Shown: one piece after another, positions 1 through 7,317 of the stretch
Position numbering within the stretch: the first letter of the stretch is position 1
Layout: the number at the start of each line of letters is the position of its first letter
Program-made: the position numbers and the translations under genes
Source: Nitrospira sp.
GTDB taxonomy: Bacteria; Nitrospirota; Nitrospiria; Nitrospirales; UBA8639
Assembly (NCBI GenBank): GCA_011523385.1
Contig: WTGX01000030.1
Coordinates: 1-44,126 of the forward strand
Reading direction: 5' to 3'
Length of the DNA: 44,126 bases
Notes under the pieces: generated by a model
Told to the model about the DNA's origin: nothing
Databases searched by the model: none
Seen by the model: only the letters and a program-made list of their open reading frames with translations

Positions 1-52
1 AGCGCGGAAGCGCGGAAGCGCGGAAGCGCGGAAGCGCGGAAGCGCGGAAGCG
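1..52. repeat. Tandem repeat, 8-bp unit
   Basis: Six perfect head-to-tail copies of the octamer AGCGCGGA followed by a half copy. The array runs off the left edge of the window, so its full length is unknown. The unit is not a multiple of three, so copy-number change would shift any reading frame crossing it. I see no gene in it. Confidence 0.9.
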
Positions 53-195
53 TCTGGTTTTCTGCGGTTCGGGGGGAGAAGGTGTCGTCCATGCGGAGCC
101 ATCGTGTTTAGGGTTTTGTGTTAGTAAGTAGAATGATTGGTCAGAAAAATAGACGAATCGACGTGCTTTGTCAAGAGGCGGGCCTGTCTCAGGTG

Positions 196-230
196 GGTGT
201 CGGGTTACGCTACGCTGATCTGACCTAGGG
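196..230. repeat. Dispersed palindromic repeat, family B
   Basis: This copy reads GTCGGGTTACGCTACGCTGA and ends GACCTAGGGG. Related copies lie near 22901, 28098, 31311, 31907 and 35006. The two arms (GTCGGGTTACGCTA and its complement-like GACCTA) can fold into an imperfect hairpin. It behaves like a REP-type intergenic element. Confidence 0.7.
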
Positions 231-301
231 GATGCAGGCGATTTATAGGAATCCCTCATGCAGGTTTGCAACCCGCACCCCAAGAAATGAAAATAGCACA
301 C

Positions 302-482
302 GTGGTCATCCTGAGCTTGTCCTGAGCGGAGCGAAGGACCTAGCGAAGGATCAAGGAGCCTGCCCTGAGCGAAGCGAACGGGTCGTTGAAGTGCTCGGTG
401 ATTGAGGGAGAGACTCCTTCCTTCGACAAGCTCAGGACAGGTGCGAGGCCCTTCACTTCGTTCAGGGCAAGCTTCGGAATGA
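302..482. repeat. Composite dispersed repeat (CTTCGACAAGCTCAGGAC type)
   Basis: The outer ends are inverted (GTCATCCTGAGC at 308-319 against CTTCGGAATGAC near 472-483). The inside carries several copies of CCTGAGCTTGTCCTGAG, CCCTGAGCGAAGCGAACGG and CTTCGACAAGCTCAGGACAGG. The same motifs recur inside the 98-bp element at 7674 and 36676. Confidence 0.7.
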
Positions 483-634
483 CAATTGAGGTGTCGTTGG
501 CTATTTTCATACCAATCCAAGGTCGTTTGTCTTCAGGGACGAAGATAAAGGAAAAACTCTGGATTCGTCCCCGACGTTCTTAATCGGGGATCCAGTTCTT
601 TTTGTCGAGGATGACAGATTGGACAGAGTTGCTG

Positions 635-1078
635 TCACTCATGGGTTCTGAAGTGAATTCTGACCGTCAATTCTCCATCGACGGGATCGTTCCCTTTCAT
701 TTGGGGATCGAACGTCCATTGTTGGAGCGCTTGGACTCCGGCCAGGTTGATGAAGCGATTCTTCGCGGGGACCAGAACCACAAGTGTGGTCTCCGCAGTC
801 TTGCTGACGAGAATGCGGGCTTTCATCCAGTCGTCGACTTCGTGGCCTTGTAACGCCGGCGGCATGGCAGGCCACGGAGTGTACTTGGGGACCGGACCAA
901 GCTGTTGGTCCTTGTTCAACTTGAATCCATGCACGTGTACGGTTTCCAGGACCTCCACCTGTTCATCCTCCAGATGATCCGATTCATGGGTGGAAGCATC
1001 GACCTGGCTCCACACAAACGGAGGGCACATTGCCAACAAGGCACTCATCATCACGAGAAACATCCGGACGTGCTTCAT
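635..1078 (-). CDS. Periplasmic protein with TonB C-terminal-like domain
   Basis: A 147-residue protein with an N-terminal signal sequence: a short basic start MKHVR, then the hydrophobic run FLVMMSALLAM. The C-terminal half (ARILVSKTAETTLVVLVP ... QALQQWTFDPQ ... VRIHF) has the beta-alpha-beta layout of TonB_C/energy-transducer domains, including the conserved Ala-WxFxP element. It lacks the membrane anchor followed by a long proline-rich spacer that true TonB has, so a free periplasmic TonB_C-like protein is more likely than an energy transducer. I chose the ATG at 1078 because AAGGAG lies 9 nt upstream; the frame is open 14 codons further. It follows the response regulator by 55 nt on the same strand and may share its transcript. 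Confidence 0.65.
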   Translation of the reverse strand: MKHVRMFLVMMSALLAMCPPFVWSQVDASTHESDHLEDEQVEVLETVHVHGFKLNKDQQLGPVPKYTPWPAMPPALQGHEVDDWMKARILVSKTAETTLVVLVPAKNRFINLAGVQALQQWTFDPQMKGNDPVDGELTVRIHFRTHE

Positions 1079-1133
1079 CCTGCAAAGCTCCTTCATCTTT
1101 TCTCTCTCACGCGGATTCATTCCATTCGACCCA

Positions 1134-1964
1134 TTACACCTGCAGAAGATGGCCGCGGAGCGATCGAGACTGACTGCGGCTCACTCGCAATTGTTGGGTA
1201 TTCGTCAACGTGACGAGATAGGATCCTCCCGGCATGGGTGTAATTTTCCTGATCGTGTCGACGTTGACCAAGGCCCCGCGACCGACTCGAAGAAACCGCT
1301 TGGGGTCCAACTTGGCTTCCAGCGTCTTCAACCGGTAGTTCATCGTATATCGTTCCTTATCAATCGTCGTCACGTGCATCAACTCCCCCTCCGAGACCAC
1401 CGACGCAATGCGATGAACGGGTAACAAATAAATATCGTCCTGTTTGCGAATGGGAAACCGATTGATATACGGCCCCGCAAGCGCCGGTAATTCACGAACA
1501 GCGGGTGCGGATTGCCTATCACGCCTGCCCTGCCCGTCCTGAGTTGAGCCGAAGGAAGCGGAGTCGAAGGGTTCCCGTTCCGCCAATGAAGCCCGTTCGA
1601 GTCGTTCATGGGCACGATCGATCGTGGTTCGAAGACGGCCTCGATCAACGGGTTTGAGGAGGTAATCCAACGCTTCAATTTCAAAGGCACTCACCGCGTG
1701 CTCTTCGAACGCCGTCACAAAGGCCACCAGCGGGATTCGCCCCTGGCGCAGGGAACGGACGATGGACAGGCCATCCATTTCCGGCATTTGCAAATCAAGG
1801 AAAGCCAGGTCGGGTTGCGTTTGTTCAATCAACCGCATGGTTTCCTTGCCGCTCTTGGCTTCCCCCACGATATCAACGTCTTCAAATGAGCGGAGCATGG
1901 TTGCCAGAAATTGCCTGGCCGGACGTTCATCATCAGCCACGATCACGCGCAACGTCACGGTCAT
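1134..1964 (-). CDS. LytTR-family response regulator
   Basis: A 276-residue regulator. The receiver domain (about residues 5-120) has the acidic pair D11/D12, the phospho-acceptor D57 (FLDLQMPEMDG), T84 and K104 (YLLKPVD). The LytTR DNA-binding domain (about 165-275) includes DDIYLLPVHRIASVVSEG, RFLRVGRGALVNVDTI and the terminal RSLRGHL. Its ATG overlaps the stop of the upstream histidine kinase in an ATGA, so the two are a translationally coupled pair of LytS/LytR or YehU/YehT type. The linker between the domains (about residues 129-151) is encoded by a copy of a dispersed genomic repeat that keeps the frame open. That copy may lengthen the linker relative to relatives. Target genes are not visible from sequence; the TonB_C-like gene downstream is the closest candidate. 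Confidence 0.9.
   Translation of the reverse strand: MTVTLRVIVADDERPARQFLATMLRSFEDVDIVGEAKSGKETMRLIEQTQPDLAFLDLQMPEMDGLSIVRSLRQGRIPLVAFVTAFEEHAVSAFEIEALDYLLKPVDRGRLRTTIDRAHERLERASLAEREPFDSASFGSTQDGQGRRDRQSAPAVRELPALAGPYINRFPIRKQDDIYLLPVHRIASVVSEGELMHVTTIDKERYTMNYRLKTLEAKLDPKRFLRVGRGALVNVDTIRKITPMPGGSYLVTLTNTQQLRVSRSQSRSLRGHLLQV
1522..1572 (-). repeat. Family A repeat inside the response-regulator gene
   Basis: On the minus strand this reads ACCCTTCGACTCCGCTTCC, then TTCGG, then CTCAGGACGGGCAGGGCAGGC. It is an internally shortened form of the element at 7674 and 36676. It encodes the linker peptide EPFDSASFGSTQDGQGR, close to APFGSASF...QDRQGR encoded by the copy in the sugar-binding protein. 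The terminal GTAGGGGAC and GTCCC ends are not preserved here. Confidence 0.75.
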
Positions 1965-3952
1965 GCCACTCCCTGTCCCTGCGGAAAGGCGTGTGTCACC
2001 TCATGTCCGTCGAGAGGAATCACGAGGTTCACCACCGTTCCCTGATCCGCACTGCTTTTGACGTCCATGGTCGCGCGTTCGCTGTAGTGCAGCGATAACC
2101 GTTGTCTGATGCTGGACAGACCCAGCCCGGTTCCCCGGCCACCCCCGTTGGGGGCGGGTCCTGTTTCGCCCCCCGTGTTCCATACTTGAAAGTGCAGCCG
2201 AGGCGGCACGCGCTGTTCCCGGCAATCGCATGCTTCTTCAATCCATGCCGTAATCCGCACGTGTCCCCCGGCTGCCGAAGGCTGAATGCCGTGCTTGACG
2301 GCGTTCTCCACCAACGGTTGGACGATCAACGCGGGGATCGGCACGTCGCGAACCGACTCCGGAACGTCGATATAGACCGTCAGCCGATCCTCGAAACGCA
2401 TTCGTTCAATTTCCAGGTAGGCCCGTATCAAATCCATTTCATGCCCAACGGTCGTCAACTCTTTGTCCAACCGCTTCAACACGCTTCTCAGGAGATCGGT
2501 CAATCGCATGAGCGTGTCAACGGCCTTCGCCGGAGACGCCTGGATCAGATAGCCGATCGTGGTGAGGGCGTTGAACAGAAAATGGGGATTCAATTGCGCG
2601 CGCAACGCTCGCAGTTCCGATTCGGTCGCCAACTTTTGCATTTCCTGTTCCCTGAAGGCTTGCTCACAGCGTTCATGTGTGACCCGTACCGTCGTAACGC
2701 GACGGGAAACCAGGTGCGCCAGTGATTCCAGGTGATACAAGTCATCGGATAAGAGTCTCCGCCCATGAGAGAGTGGCCCGATCTTAATGCAATATCGGGG
2801 AGGATCGACCGTTGGAATTTCCACGACGACGTCGGGAGCGTCACGAGTCACGATCGGCTTCCTCGACGAGGAACGGTGCGGCGGACCATCGGTCTCCCGT
2901 TCCGGCGTGGAAGCCCATTCGATCTCCTCCGTGAAAAGCACGGATTTCAACATCGCACAACATTGATCCAGGATGGCTTCCGGCGTGTCCAGTCGCATAA
3001 TTTCCCGGGCCACGGCATCTTGAAATTTTTCGTAATTCGGCCGACGCAAAACCACCGTATCCACGACCCACGACACCCCTCGAGATAAATAGGGATAGAG
3101 CAACGCGGTCCCGATCCACAACCCGATCAGGGTTCCGTCCATGAACGGGCTCGGCTGCCCCGAACGAGACGCAAAGTGAACTCCACCCAACCCCACGTAC
3201 AGCCCTATCGCTATGCCGACCAATCCGATGAGCGAGAGCGCCCGCTTTAAGAAAATGTCGCCGAAGGCAAAGCGAAAGTCCTGATACAAAATGGCGATCG
3301 CCAACGGCAATGACGCATGGTGCCCGATCAATTCCATCCACCAGGCGTATTCGCCGGATTGATGGTGGCTGAACGGTATCGCAGCCGCGGCAATCACGGC
3401 CAGCGTCACTACCCCGGCGTGGTGATCCCACCCTTGCCGCCTGACCGTATCGGCCAGCACAATCGCCAGCAGCAGGACAAAGCCCACGGCTAGCAGGCTC
3501 ATCGCCTCGACCGCAATGACGGTTGTCCCCGGCATGACGGCCAGAACGTTGAAAACGGCTGCTCCGGCGCTTAAGGCATACGCTCCGGCGACCAGGACGC
3601 GCCGGTTCCACCTGACGCGCTGGCGCGTTCCGGATTGCAGAAAGGAATGCACCACGACGGCAGGAAGAAACCCCAGGGCGGACAGCGCGGTCACTTGCAG
3701 AACGTGGTTCAGCCAACCGGGCGCGAAAGCCGGAAGGAGAAACGAGGCCAACCCGCCCACGTTCCACAATAAACCCAGGACTGCGGTCCACAGGGATAAC
3801 CGCCTCAACGGCGTTACCCGCGCATTGGTCACGTTTCGTGAGACGGATTTCCAGGGTGCCTGCAACACCAGGACCAGGATCATGGCGTAAAGAATCGCGC
3901 CGGTGATGAAACCGATGGGGTGCGCAAGCAGGCCTACGGCGGTGTCCGTCAT
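1961..3952 (-). CDS. LytS/YehU-type membrane sensor histidine kinase
   Basis: A 663-residue kinase. The first 300 or so residues hold many hydrophobic segments (roughly eight to ten membrane helices), so the sensor is embedded in the inner membrane without an obvious periplasmic domain. A cytoplasmic linker region (about 310-440) follows, then a His_kinase-type domain with the box LRAQLNPHFLFNAL (phospho-acceptor H457). A HATPase_c domain comes last, with PALIVQPLVENAVKHG and GRGTGLGLSSIRQRL as its N and G boxes. It is the first gene of a minus-strand operon with the LytTR regulator, which overlaps it by 4 nt. A good sigma-70-like promoter lies just upstream (3985-4013). The signal it senses is unknown. 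Confidence 0.88.
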   Translation of the reverse strand: MTDTAVGLLAHPIGFITGAILYAMILVLVLQAPWKSVSRNVTNARVTPLRRLSLWTAVLGLLWNVGGLASFLLPAFAPGWLNHVLQVTALSALGFLPAVVVHSFLQSGTRQRVRWNRRVLVAGAYALSAGAAVFNVLAVMPGTTVIAVEAMSLLAVGFVLLLAIVLADTVRRQGWDHHAGVVTLAVIAAAAIPFSHHQSGEYAWWMELIGHHASLPLAIAILYQDFRFAFGDIFLKRALSLIGLVGIAIGLYVGLGGVHFASRSGQPSPFMDGTLIGLWIGTALLYPYLSRGVSWVVDTVVLRRPNYEKFQDAVAREIMRLDTPEAILDQCCAMLKSVLFTEEIEWASTPERETDGPPHRSSSRKPIVTRDAPDVVVEIPTVDPPRYCIKIGPLSHGRRLLSDDLYHLESLAHLVSRRVTTVRVTHERCEQAFREQEMQKLATESELRALRAQLNPHFLFNALTTIGYLIQASPAKAVDTLMRLTDLLRSVLKRLDKELTTVGHEMDLIRAYLEIERMRFEDRLTVYIDVPESVRDVPIPALIVQPLVENAVKHGIQPSAAGGHVRITAWIEEACDCREQRVPPRLHFQVWNTGGETGPAPNGGGRGTGLGLSSIRQRLSLHYSERATMDVKSSADQGTVVNLVIPLDGHEVTHAFPQGQGVA

Positions 3953-3984
3953 GTTCTTCGTCTTCCGGAAACGGGGTTACGGGC

Positions 3985-4013
3985 AGTATAGGGAACGGGA
4001 CAATGCGCGGCAA
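3985..4013 (-). promoter_or_regulatory. Predicted sigma-70 promoter of the kinase/regulator operon
   Basis: On the minus strand, TTGCCG (-35) and TATACT (-10) are separated by 17 nt. They end about 33 nt before the kinase ATG. Confidence 0.55.
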
Positions 4014-4144
4014 TCCATTCCATACGAACGGCTGTATTCTTCACATAAACGGACGGTTTGCGCCAATCAATAGAGATCCTTCACAGAAAGCCTTCGGAGA
4101 GGCGAACGTGTTTTCATTCAGGAAGCGGATTCGTCAGCAGGCGG

Positions 4145-4552
4145 TCAGGATTCCAGGCAGCCGGCGATCTTCCGGGCGAGGACTTCTCCATCATCGAGAG
4201 ACTTGGCATTCCACCCTATTCCCAAACCCGATCCATCGTCTTCTTTCGGGATGATGTGGAAGTGCACGTGCCCAATGGCTTGGTGGGCCAGGGCGCCGTT
4301 GTTCTGCAGGACGTTGAAATCCGCGGTCCCCGTCGCCTCGCGTACCGCACGGCACAGGCGCGGCAACACTCGCCCGATGGCCGCGGCGGATTCATCCGAC
4401 AGTTGGTCCAAGGTTTCAGCCGGCTCTTTCGGAATGACCAGGGTATGGCCGTGGGACAACGGATAGATATCCAGGAAGGCCAGCACGTGCTCGTCTTCAT
4501 AGACCTTATGACACGGAATCTCGCCGTTCAGGATTTTTTGAAAGATCGTCAT
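4145..4552 (-). CDS. HIT family (histidine triad) nucleotide hydrolase
   Basis: A 135-residue cytosolic protein of the HINT/HIT branch, which hydrolyses nucleoside phosphoramidates or dinucleotides through a histidine nucleophile. The active-site triad is clear: GHVHFHIIPK gives H95, H97 and H99. The N-terminal FQKILNGEIPCHKVYEDEHVLAFLDIYPLSHGHTL is typical of bacterial HINT proteins, and the length is normal. It is transcribed divergently from the YkgJ-like gene. A candidate promoter (TTGCCA, 18 nt, TATTCT) lies in the shared intergenic space. The physiological substrate is not predictable. Confidence 0.9.
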   Translation of the reverse strand: MTIFQKILNGEIPCHKVYEDEHVLAFLDIYPLSHGHTLVIPKEPAETLDQLSDESAAAIGRVLPRLCRAVREATGTADFNVLQNNGALAHQAIGHVHFHIIPKEDDGSGLGIGWNAKSLDDGEVLARKIAGCLES

Positions 4553-4559
4553 CGCGCAC

Positions 4560-4589
4560 AGAATAAGCCAAACCTTTTAACCGTGGCAA
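4560..4589 (-). promoter_or_regulatory. Candidate promoter for the HIT gene
   Basis: On the minus strand, TTGCCA and TATTCT are spaced by 18 nt, just upstream of the ATG at 4552. The -10 is only moderately close to consensus. A -10-like TATAGT at 4625-4630 on the plus strand may serve the divergent gene, but I see no good -35 for it. Confidence 0.35.
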
Positions 4590-4659
4590 GCGGTCTTGTA
4601 CGTGGCCGTAACAATGCGCTACGCTATAGTCGAAATCCGAATATTCCTGGTGGCATCTC

Positions 4660-5448
4660 ATGCCGGATCAACAGAGTTCGTCAAATCCCCTTGATACCTT
4701 TCGTCTTTCCCTCCCCACCTCTGCAGGCGACCTCCAGGCCGAGATTTCCGTACCGACGAGTTTTATTCCGGTGTCGGACATTGTCCCCCTGATGCGTTCC
4801 CTGGGAGAACAGGCCCTCAAACTCGAAGAAGCTAAAGTGCAACAGGCAGGGCAAACGATTTCCTGTCGAAAAGGGTGTGGCGCCTGTTGTCGCGTGCTGG
4901 TCCCGGTTTCTCCCCCGGAAGCCTTTACTTTGAAGAAACGGATCGAGGAATTGCCCGCACCCCAACGAGACCGCTATCTTCAACGTCTTGCCACGCTGAA
5001 GGACACCTTGCACGAGGCGGGCCTCCTCGGCCGCCTCGTGCAATTATCCGAAACCCGCTCACAGTTGTCCGATGAGGATATGGAGCCCATCAACCAAGCC
5101 TATTACGCCCGGCGCCTGCCGTGTATCTTTCTCGAAGACGAAGCGTGCAGCATTTATGAGTTCCGCCCCGCGGCATGCCGGGAATACCTGGTGACCTCCC
5201 CGGCTGAGTTCTGTCAGGACATGACGGACCCTGCCGTCAAACCGGTCTCCGTGCCGTTTCGCATCGCCACGGTCTTGAGTCTGATGTGGGCGAAGCTGAC
5301 CGGAGGCCCGGCGCGCTTGATTCCCCTCCCCGTTGCCCTGGATTGGGCGGACCGGCATGCCGATGAAAACAAGTCGTATGAAACCGGGGGAACCTTGCTT
5401 GAAATGGGCATGGAAAGAATCTTGACCTTCCTGCGGCAACGATCCTAG
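4660..5448 (+). CDS. YkgJ-type cysteine-cluster protein
   Basis: A 262-residue protein of the YkgJ / FliB-like zinc- or iron-chelating family (PF03692 type). The first cysteine group is SCRKGCGACCRVLVPV, near residues 68-76. The second is LPCIFLEDEACSIYEFRPAACREYL followed by EFC. This spacing is the family hallmark and is thought to bind an Fe-S cluster or zinc. The N-terminal 60 residues and the C-terminal 80 residues have no motif I recognise. No signal peptide is present, so it should be cytosolic. It stands alone between the divergent HIT gene and the GGCT-like gene. The biochemical role of the family is poorly defined. Confidence 0.8.
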   Translation: MPDQQSSSNPLDTFRLSLPTSAGDLQAEISVPTSFIPVSDIVPLMRSLGEQALKLEEAKVQQAGQTISCRKGCGACCRVLVPVSPPEAFTLKKRIEELPAPQRDRYLQRLATLKDTLHEAGLLGRLVQLSETRSQLSDEDMEPINQAYYARRLPCIFLEDEACSIYEFRPAACREYLVTSPAEFCQDMTDPAVKPVSVPFRIATVLSLMWAKLTGGPARLIPLPVALDWADRHADENKSYETGGTLLEMGMERILTFLRQRS

Positions 5449-5521
5449 CCCGAAGGCGTTCTGTTGCCTCTTAATCCCGTTTTTAATCTTCTTTCAGCAG
5501 ACGCCTCCATAGAGCACAATC

Positions 5522-5550
5522 TTGACATGCCGGCGAACCGGTATGATAAA
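5522..5550 (+). promoter_or_regulatory. Predicted promoter of the GGCT-like gene
   Basis: TTGACA at 5522-5527 and GATAAA at 5545-5550 are separated by 17 nt. They are followed by a leader of about 36 nt to the ATG at 5593. Confidence 0.45.
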
Positions 5551-5592
5551 AGGATGCGTTTATACGTGCTACCTTAGCGAGGCTGATACCCT

Positions 5593-6039
5593 ATGCGAGT
5601 CTTTATCTACGCCGACAACCTGAATCCGAACCAGTTGAAAAAACGAGCCCCTGAACACAAGTTTTTATTCAAGGCTTACCTCCCGGACCACACCATTCAC
5701 TTCCCACGCTTTTCCTCGCAGTGGCGATGCGGCTTGGCCAGCATCACCCCATCACCTGGAGAACGCGTGTGGGGGGCGGTCTTTGAACTGACCGACGAAG
5801 ATTTGAAGATCCTGGATGCTTTCGACGGGGAGGTCCCGGAAGGCGCGTTCCGGCACCTGGAAGTGACCGTGATGACGGAAGACGAACAAAAAGAGTTGGT
5901 GGCCACCCACGCGGCCATTCCTATCGGCAAATTTCGCGTCAAGGATGACTACCTGAACTTCATCGGGAAAGGCGTCACGCACTGGGACTTGCCGGAAGAA
6001 TGTCTCGAGACGTGGGAACTGTTTCGCCCCCGGAAATAA
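5593..6039 (+). CDS. Gamma-glutamylcyclotransferase-like protein
   Basis: A 148-residue protein with the GGCT/AIG2-like beta-barrel pattern: the start MRVFIYADNLNPNQLKKRAP (where relatives have YGSNL), then ERVWGAVFELTDEDLKILDAFDGEVPEG, the family's internal VWG-hydrophobic-D-LD-FEG motif. The catalytic glutamate of classical GGCTs corresponds to the E in DGEVPEGAFR. Such enzymes release 5-oxoproline from gamma-glutamyl compounds, or gamma-glutamylamines in related branches; the substrate here is unknown. The N-terminal glycine-serine of the usual YGSNL loop is replaced by AD, which could alter activity. It has its own promoter and is followed by a repeat cluster. Confidence 0.7.
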   Translation: MRVFIYADNLNPNQLKKRAPEHKFLFKAYLPDHTIHFPRFSSQWRCGLASITPSPGERVWGAVFELTDEDLKILDAFDGEVPEGAFRHLEVTVMTEDEQKELVATHAAIPIGKFRVKDDYLNFIGKGVTHWDLPEECLETWELFRPRK

Positions 6040-6075
6040 TCACTCAATGGCTTGGTTCAGTCCGTTCAGGGCGGA

Positions 6076-6163
6076 GGGCAGGCACAGGGGCCTGCCCCTA
6101 CAAATAATACGAATACGGGACCTCCCCTGGCCGTAGGGGACGGCCCCCGTGCCGTCCCGAATG
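6076..6163. repeat. Inverted pair of short GTAGGGGAC elements
   Basis: Positions 6076-6101 hold GGGCAGGCACAGGGGCCTG and CCCCTAC, the minus-strand orientation. Positions 6131-6163 hold the plus-strand form, GTAGGGGACGGC...GCCGTCCC with an 8-bp stem and 6-nt loop. The plus-strand copy is identical over 33 bp to the copy inside the ABC ATPase gene at 40504-40536. Each copy folds into a strong hairpin and could also act on transcript ends. Confidence 0.85.
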
Positions 6164-6230
6164 GATGGCGCCGCTACGCCAGAGGGAACCAGGCATTCAT
6201 TTTCGTACCAATATACCGAAAGGAGTCGTC

Positions 6231-6557
6231 ATGCCCAAGCCGAAATATCATATTGTCGTGTGTACCAACACCAGACCGCCGGGTCACCCGAAACCATCCT
6301 GTGGCGGGGAGGGCTCTCAAAATATCCTGATGAATCTCAACATGGGTCTGATGGAACGGGGATTTCAACCGGGAGAAGTACTCGTGACCGGCAGCACCTG
6401 CCTCGGTCCCTGCGAAAATGGCCCCACCGTGGTCGTGTACCCGGACGGCATCTGGTACTCCAAAGTCAAAGAAGAACACGTACCCTTGATCCTGGATGAA
6501 CACATCAAAAAAGGAACGCCGGTGGCTCAATGCAATCCCGATTCCATCTGGAACTAG
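6231..6557 (+). CDS. Thioredoxin-like [2Fe-2S] ferredoxin
   Basis: A 108-residue ferredoxin of the Shethna/thioredoxin-fold type. The four cluster cysteines follow the family spacing: one in VVCTNTRPPG, one in KPSCGGEGS, and two in GSTCLGPCENGP. The latter is followed by the typical VVVYPDGIWY and the end of the thioredoxin-like fold. It is a small cytosolic electron carrier with unknown partner. I chose the ATG at 6231 because GAAAGGAG lies 5 nt upstream; the frame is open further back into the repeat region but without family similarity. It lies 27 nt before moaB on the same strand. A redox link with molybdenum-cofactor chemistry is possible but not shown. Confidence 0.88.
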   Translation: MPKPKYHIVVCTNTRPPGHPKPSCGGEGSQNILMNLNMGLMERGFQPGEVLVTGSTCLGPCENGPTVVVYPDGIWYSKVKEEHVPLILDEHIKKGTPVAQCNPDSIWN

Positions 6558-6584
6558 GATTGCGTCAACCGTGCCCTTCCCGTC

Positions 6585-7124
6585 ATGCCCTCGTCTCACA
6601 ACCCTCATGTGCACGATCAGCCCCCCCCTGCCGAACACAAGGCCCGAGGACCCGCGTCCATCGAGTGCGGCGTCATTACGTGCAGCGACACGCGAACCCC
6701 GGAAACCGATAAAAGCGGACAACTCATTCGAGAGCTGCTCACGCAGGGCGGCCACCGCATCGGCGCCTATCACGTGGTGAAAGACGAACCGGTCGAAGTC
6801 CGGGAACTGGTCCGAGAGTTGGGCGAGCAGCCTGGACTCGATGCCCTGATCATCAATGGCGGCACCGGCATTTCCCGGCGCGACTCCACGTTTGAAGCCG
6901 TCGATGGCCTCCTGGAAAAGCGATTGCCGGGATTCGGGGAGCTCTTTCGCTATTTGTCCTACAAGGACATCGGCTCGCCGGCGATGCTCAGCCGAGCCAC
7001 CGCCGGCCTGTATCAGGGGATCGTGCTGTTCTCGATTCCCGGTTCGAGTGGCGCGGTCCGCCTGGCCATGGAAGCCCTCATCCTTCCCGAACTCCCGCAT
7101 ATTGTCGGAGAAATGCGGAAGTAA
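6585..7124 (+). CDS. moaB: Molybdenum cofactor biosynthesis protein MoaB/MogA type
   Basis: A 179-residue MoCF-domain protein of the MogA/MoaB family, which adenylates molybdopterin before molybdenum insertion (MogA). Some MoaB proteins have a less clear role. The motifs are present: GVITCSDTRTPETDKSG near the start of the fold, LIINGGTGISRRDSTFEAV (the conserved GGTG and D-T loop), then IPGSSGAVRLAM. The first 28 or so residues are an extension rich in His and Pro. It is preceded closely by the ferredoxin gene. No other Mo-cofactor genes are in the window. Confidence 0.88.
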   Translation: MPSSHNPHVHDQPPPAEHKARGPASIECGVITCSDTRTPETDKSGQLIRELLTQGGHRIGAYHVVKDEPVEVRELVRELGEQPGLDALIINGGTGISRRDSTFEAVDGLLEKRLPGFGELFRYLSYKDIGSPAMLSRATAGLYQGIVLFSIPGSSGAVRLAMEALILPELPHIVGEMRK

Positions 7125-7164
7125 CGCTTCCTCCACCTCTATGCTCCTGACAGGTATTTGTCTA

Positions 7165-7194
7165 TTTACACTATTGTATCTTTTGGGATACAAT
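7165..7194 (+). promoter_or_regulatory. Promoter with overlapping operator of the HigBA-type locus
   Basis: TTTACA (7165-7170) and TACAAT (7189-7194) are 18 nt apart. A perfect inverted repeat ATTGTATC-N6-GATACAAT (7173-7194) covers the spacer and the -10. That is where an autoregulating antitoxin such as HigA would bind. The expected start point, about 7 nt after the -10, coincides with the ATG at 7201, so the transcript would have little or no leader. Confidence 0.65.
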
Positions 7195-7200
7195 TAGGCA

Positions 7201-7308
7201 ATGATTGAGATTCGCCAAACCGATGTCTATGCACGATGGTTCAGGAGGCTTCGGGACAGCCAGGATCAGGACATTGAAAAGGCGCACAATCTGGCGCGAG
7301 AACTATAG
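7201..7308 (+). pseudogene. HigB/RelE-type toxin remnant with internal deletion
   Basis: A 35-codon frame. Its first 19 residues (MIEIRQTDVYARWFRRLRD) match the start and its last 16 (SQDQDIEKAHNLAREL) match the end of the roughly 95-100 residue RelE-like toxins that pair with this antitoxin family. The middle two thirds, including the catalytic strand region, are missing, and the frame is retained across the join. The gene keeps its promoter, start and position ahead of the antitoxin. It is almost certainly not an active mRNA interferase, but a short peptide could still be made. Confidence 0.8.
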
Positions 7309-7317
7309 GAGGCGGCA

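Larger units (their letters stand above)
53..634. other. Gene-free, repeat-rich stretch
   Basis: I find no credible coding region here. The one longer open frame (386-583) is made largely of dispersed-repeat sequence and has no recognisable product. The stretch holds one copy of the GTCGGGTTACGCTACGC palindromic repeat (196-230) and a composite of CCTGAGCTTGTCCTGAG / CTTCGACAAGCTCAGGAC repeats (302-482). Confidence 0.7.

Noticed and set aside
1-52. CRISPR-like array
   Set aside because: Units are contiguous 8-mers with no spacers.
386-583. Open frame of 65 codons in the repeat-rich start of the window
   Set aside because: It consists mainly of CTTCGACAAGCTCAGGAC-type dispersed repeats, has no ribosome-binding site and no protein similarity.
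3516-3890. Plus-strand frames within the histidine kinase and similar long antisense frames elsewhere (for example 12507-13688, 14327-15685, 25200-26954)
   Set aside because: Antisense shadows of GC-rich genes with clear families on the other strand.
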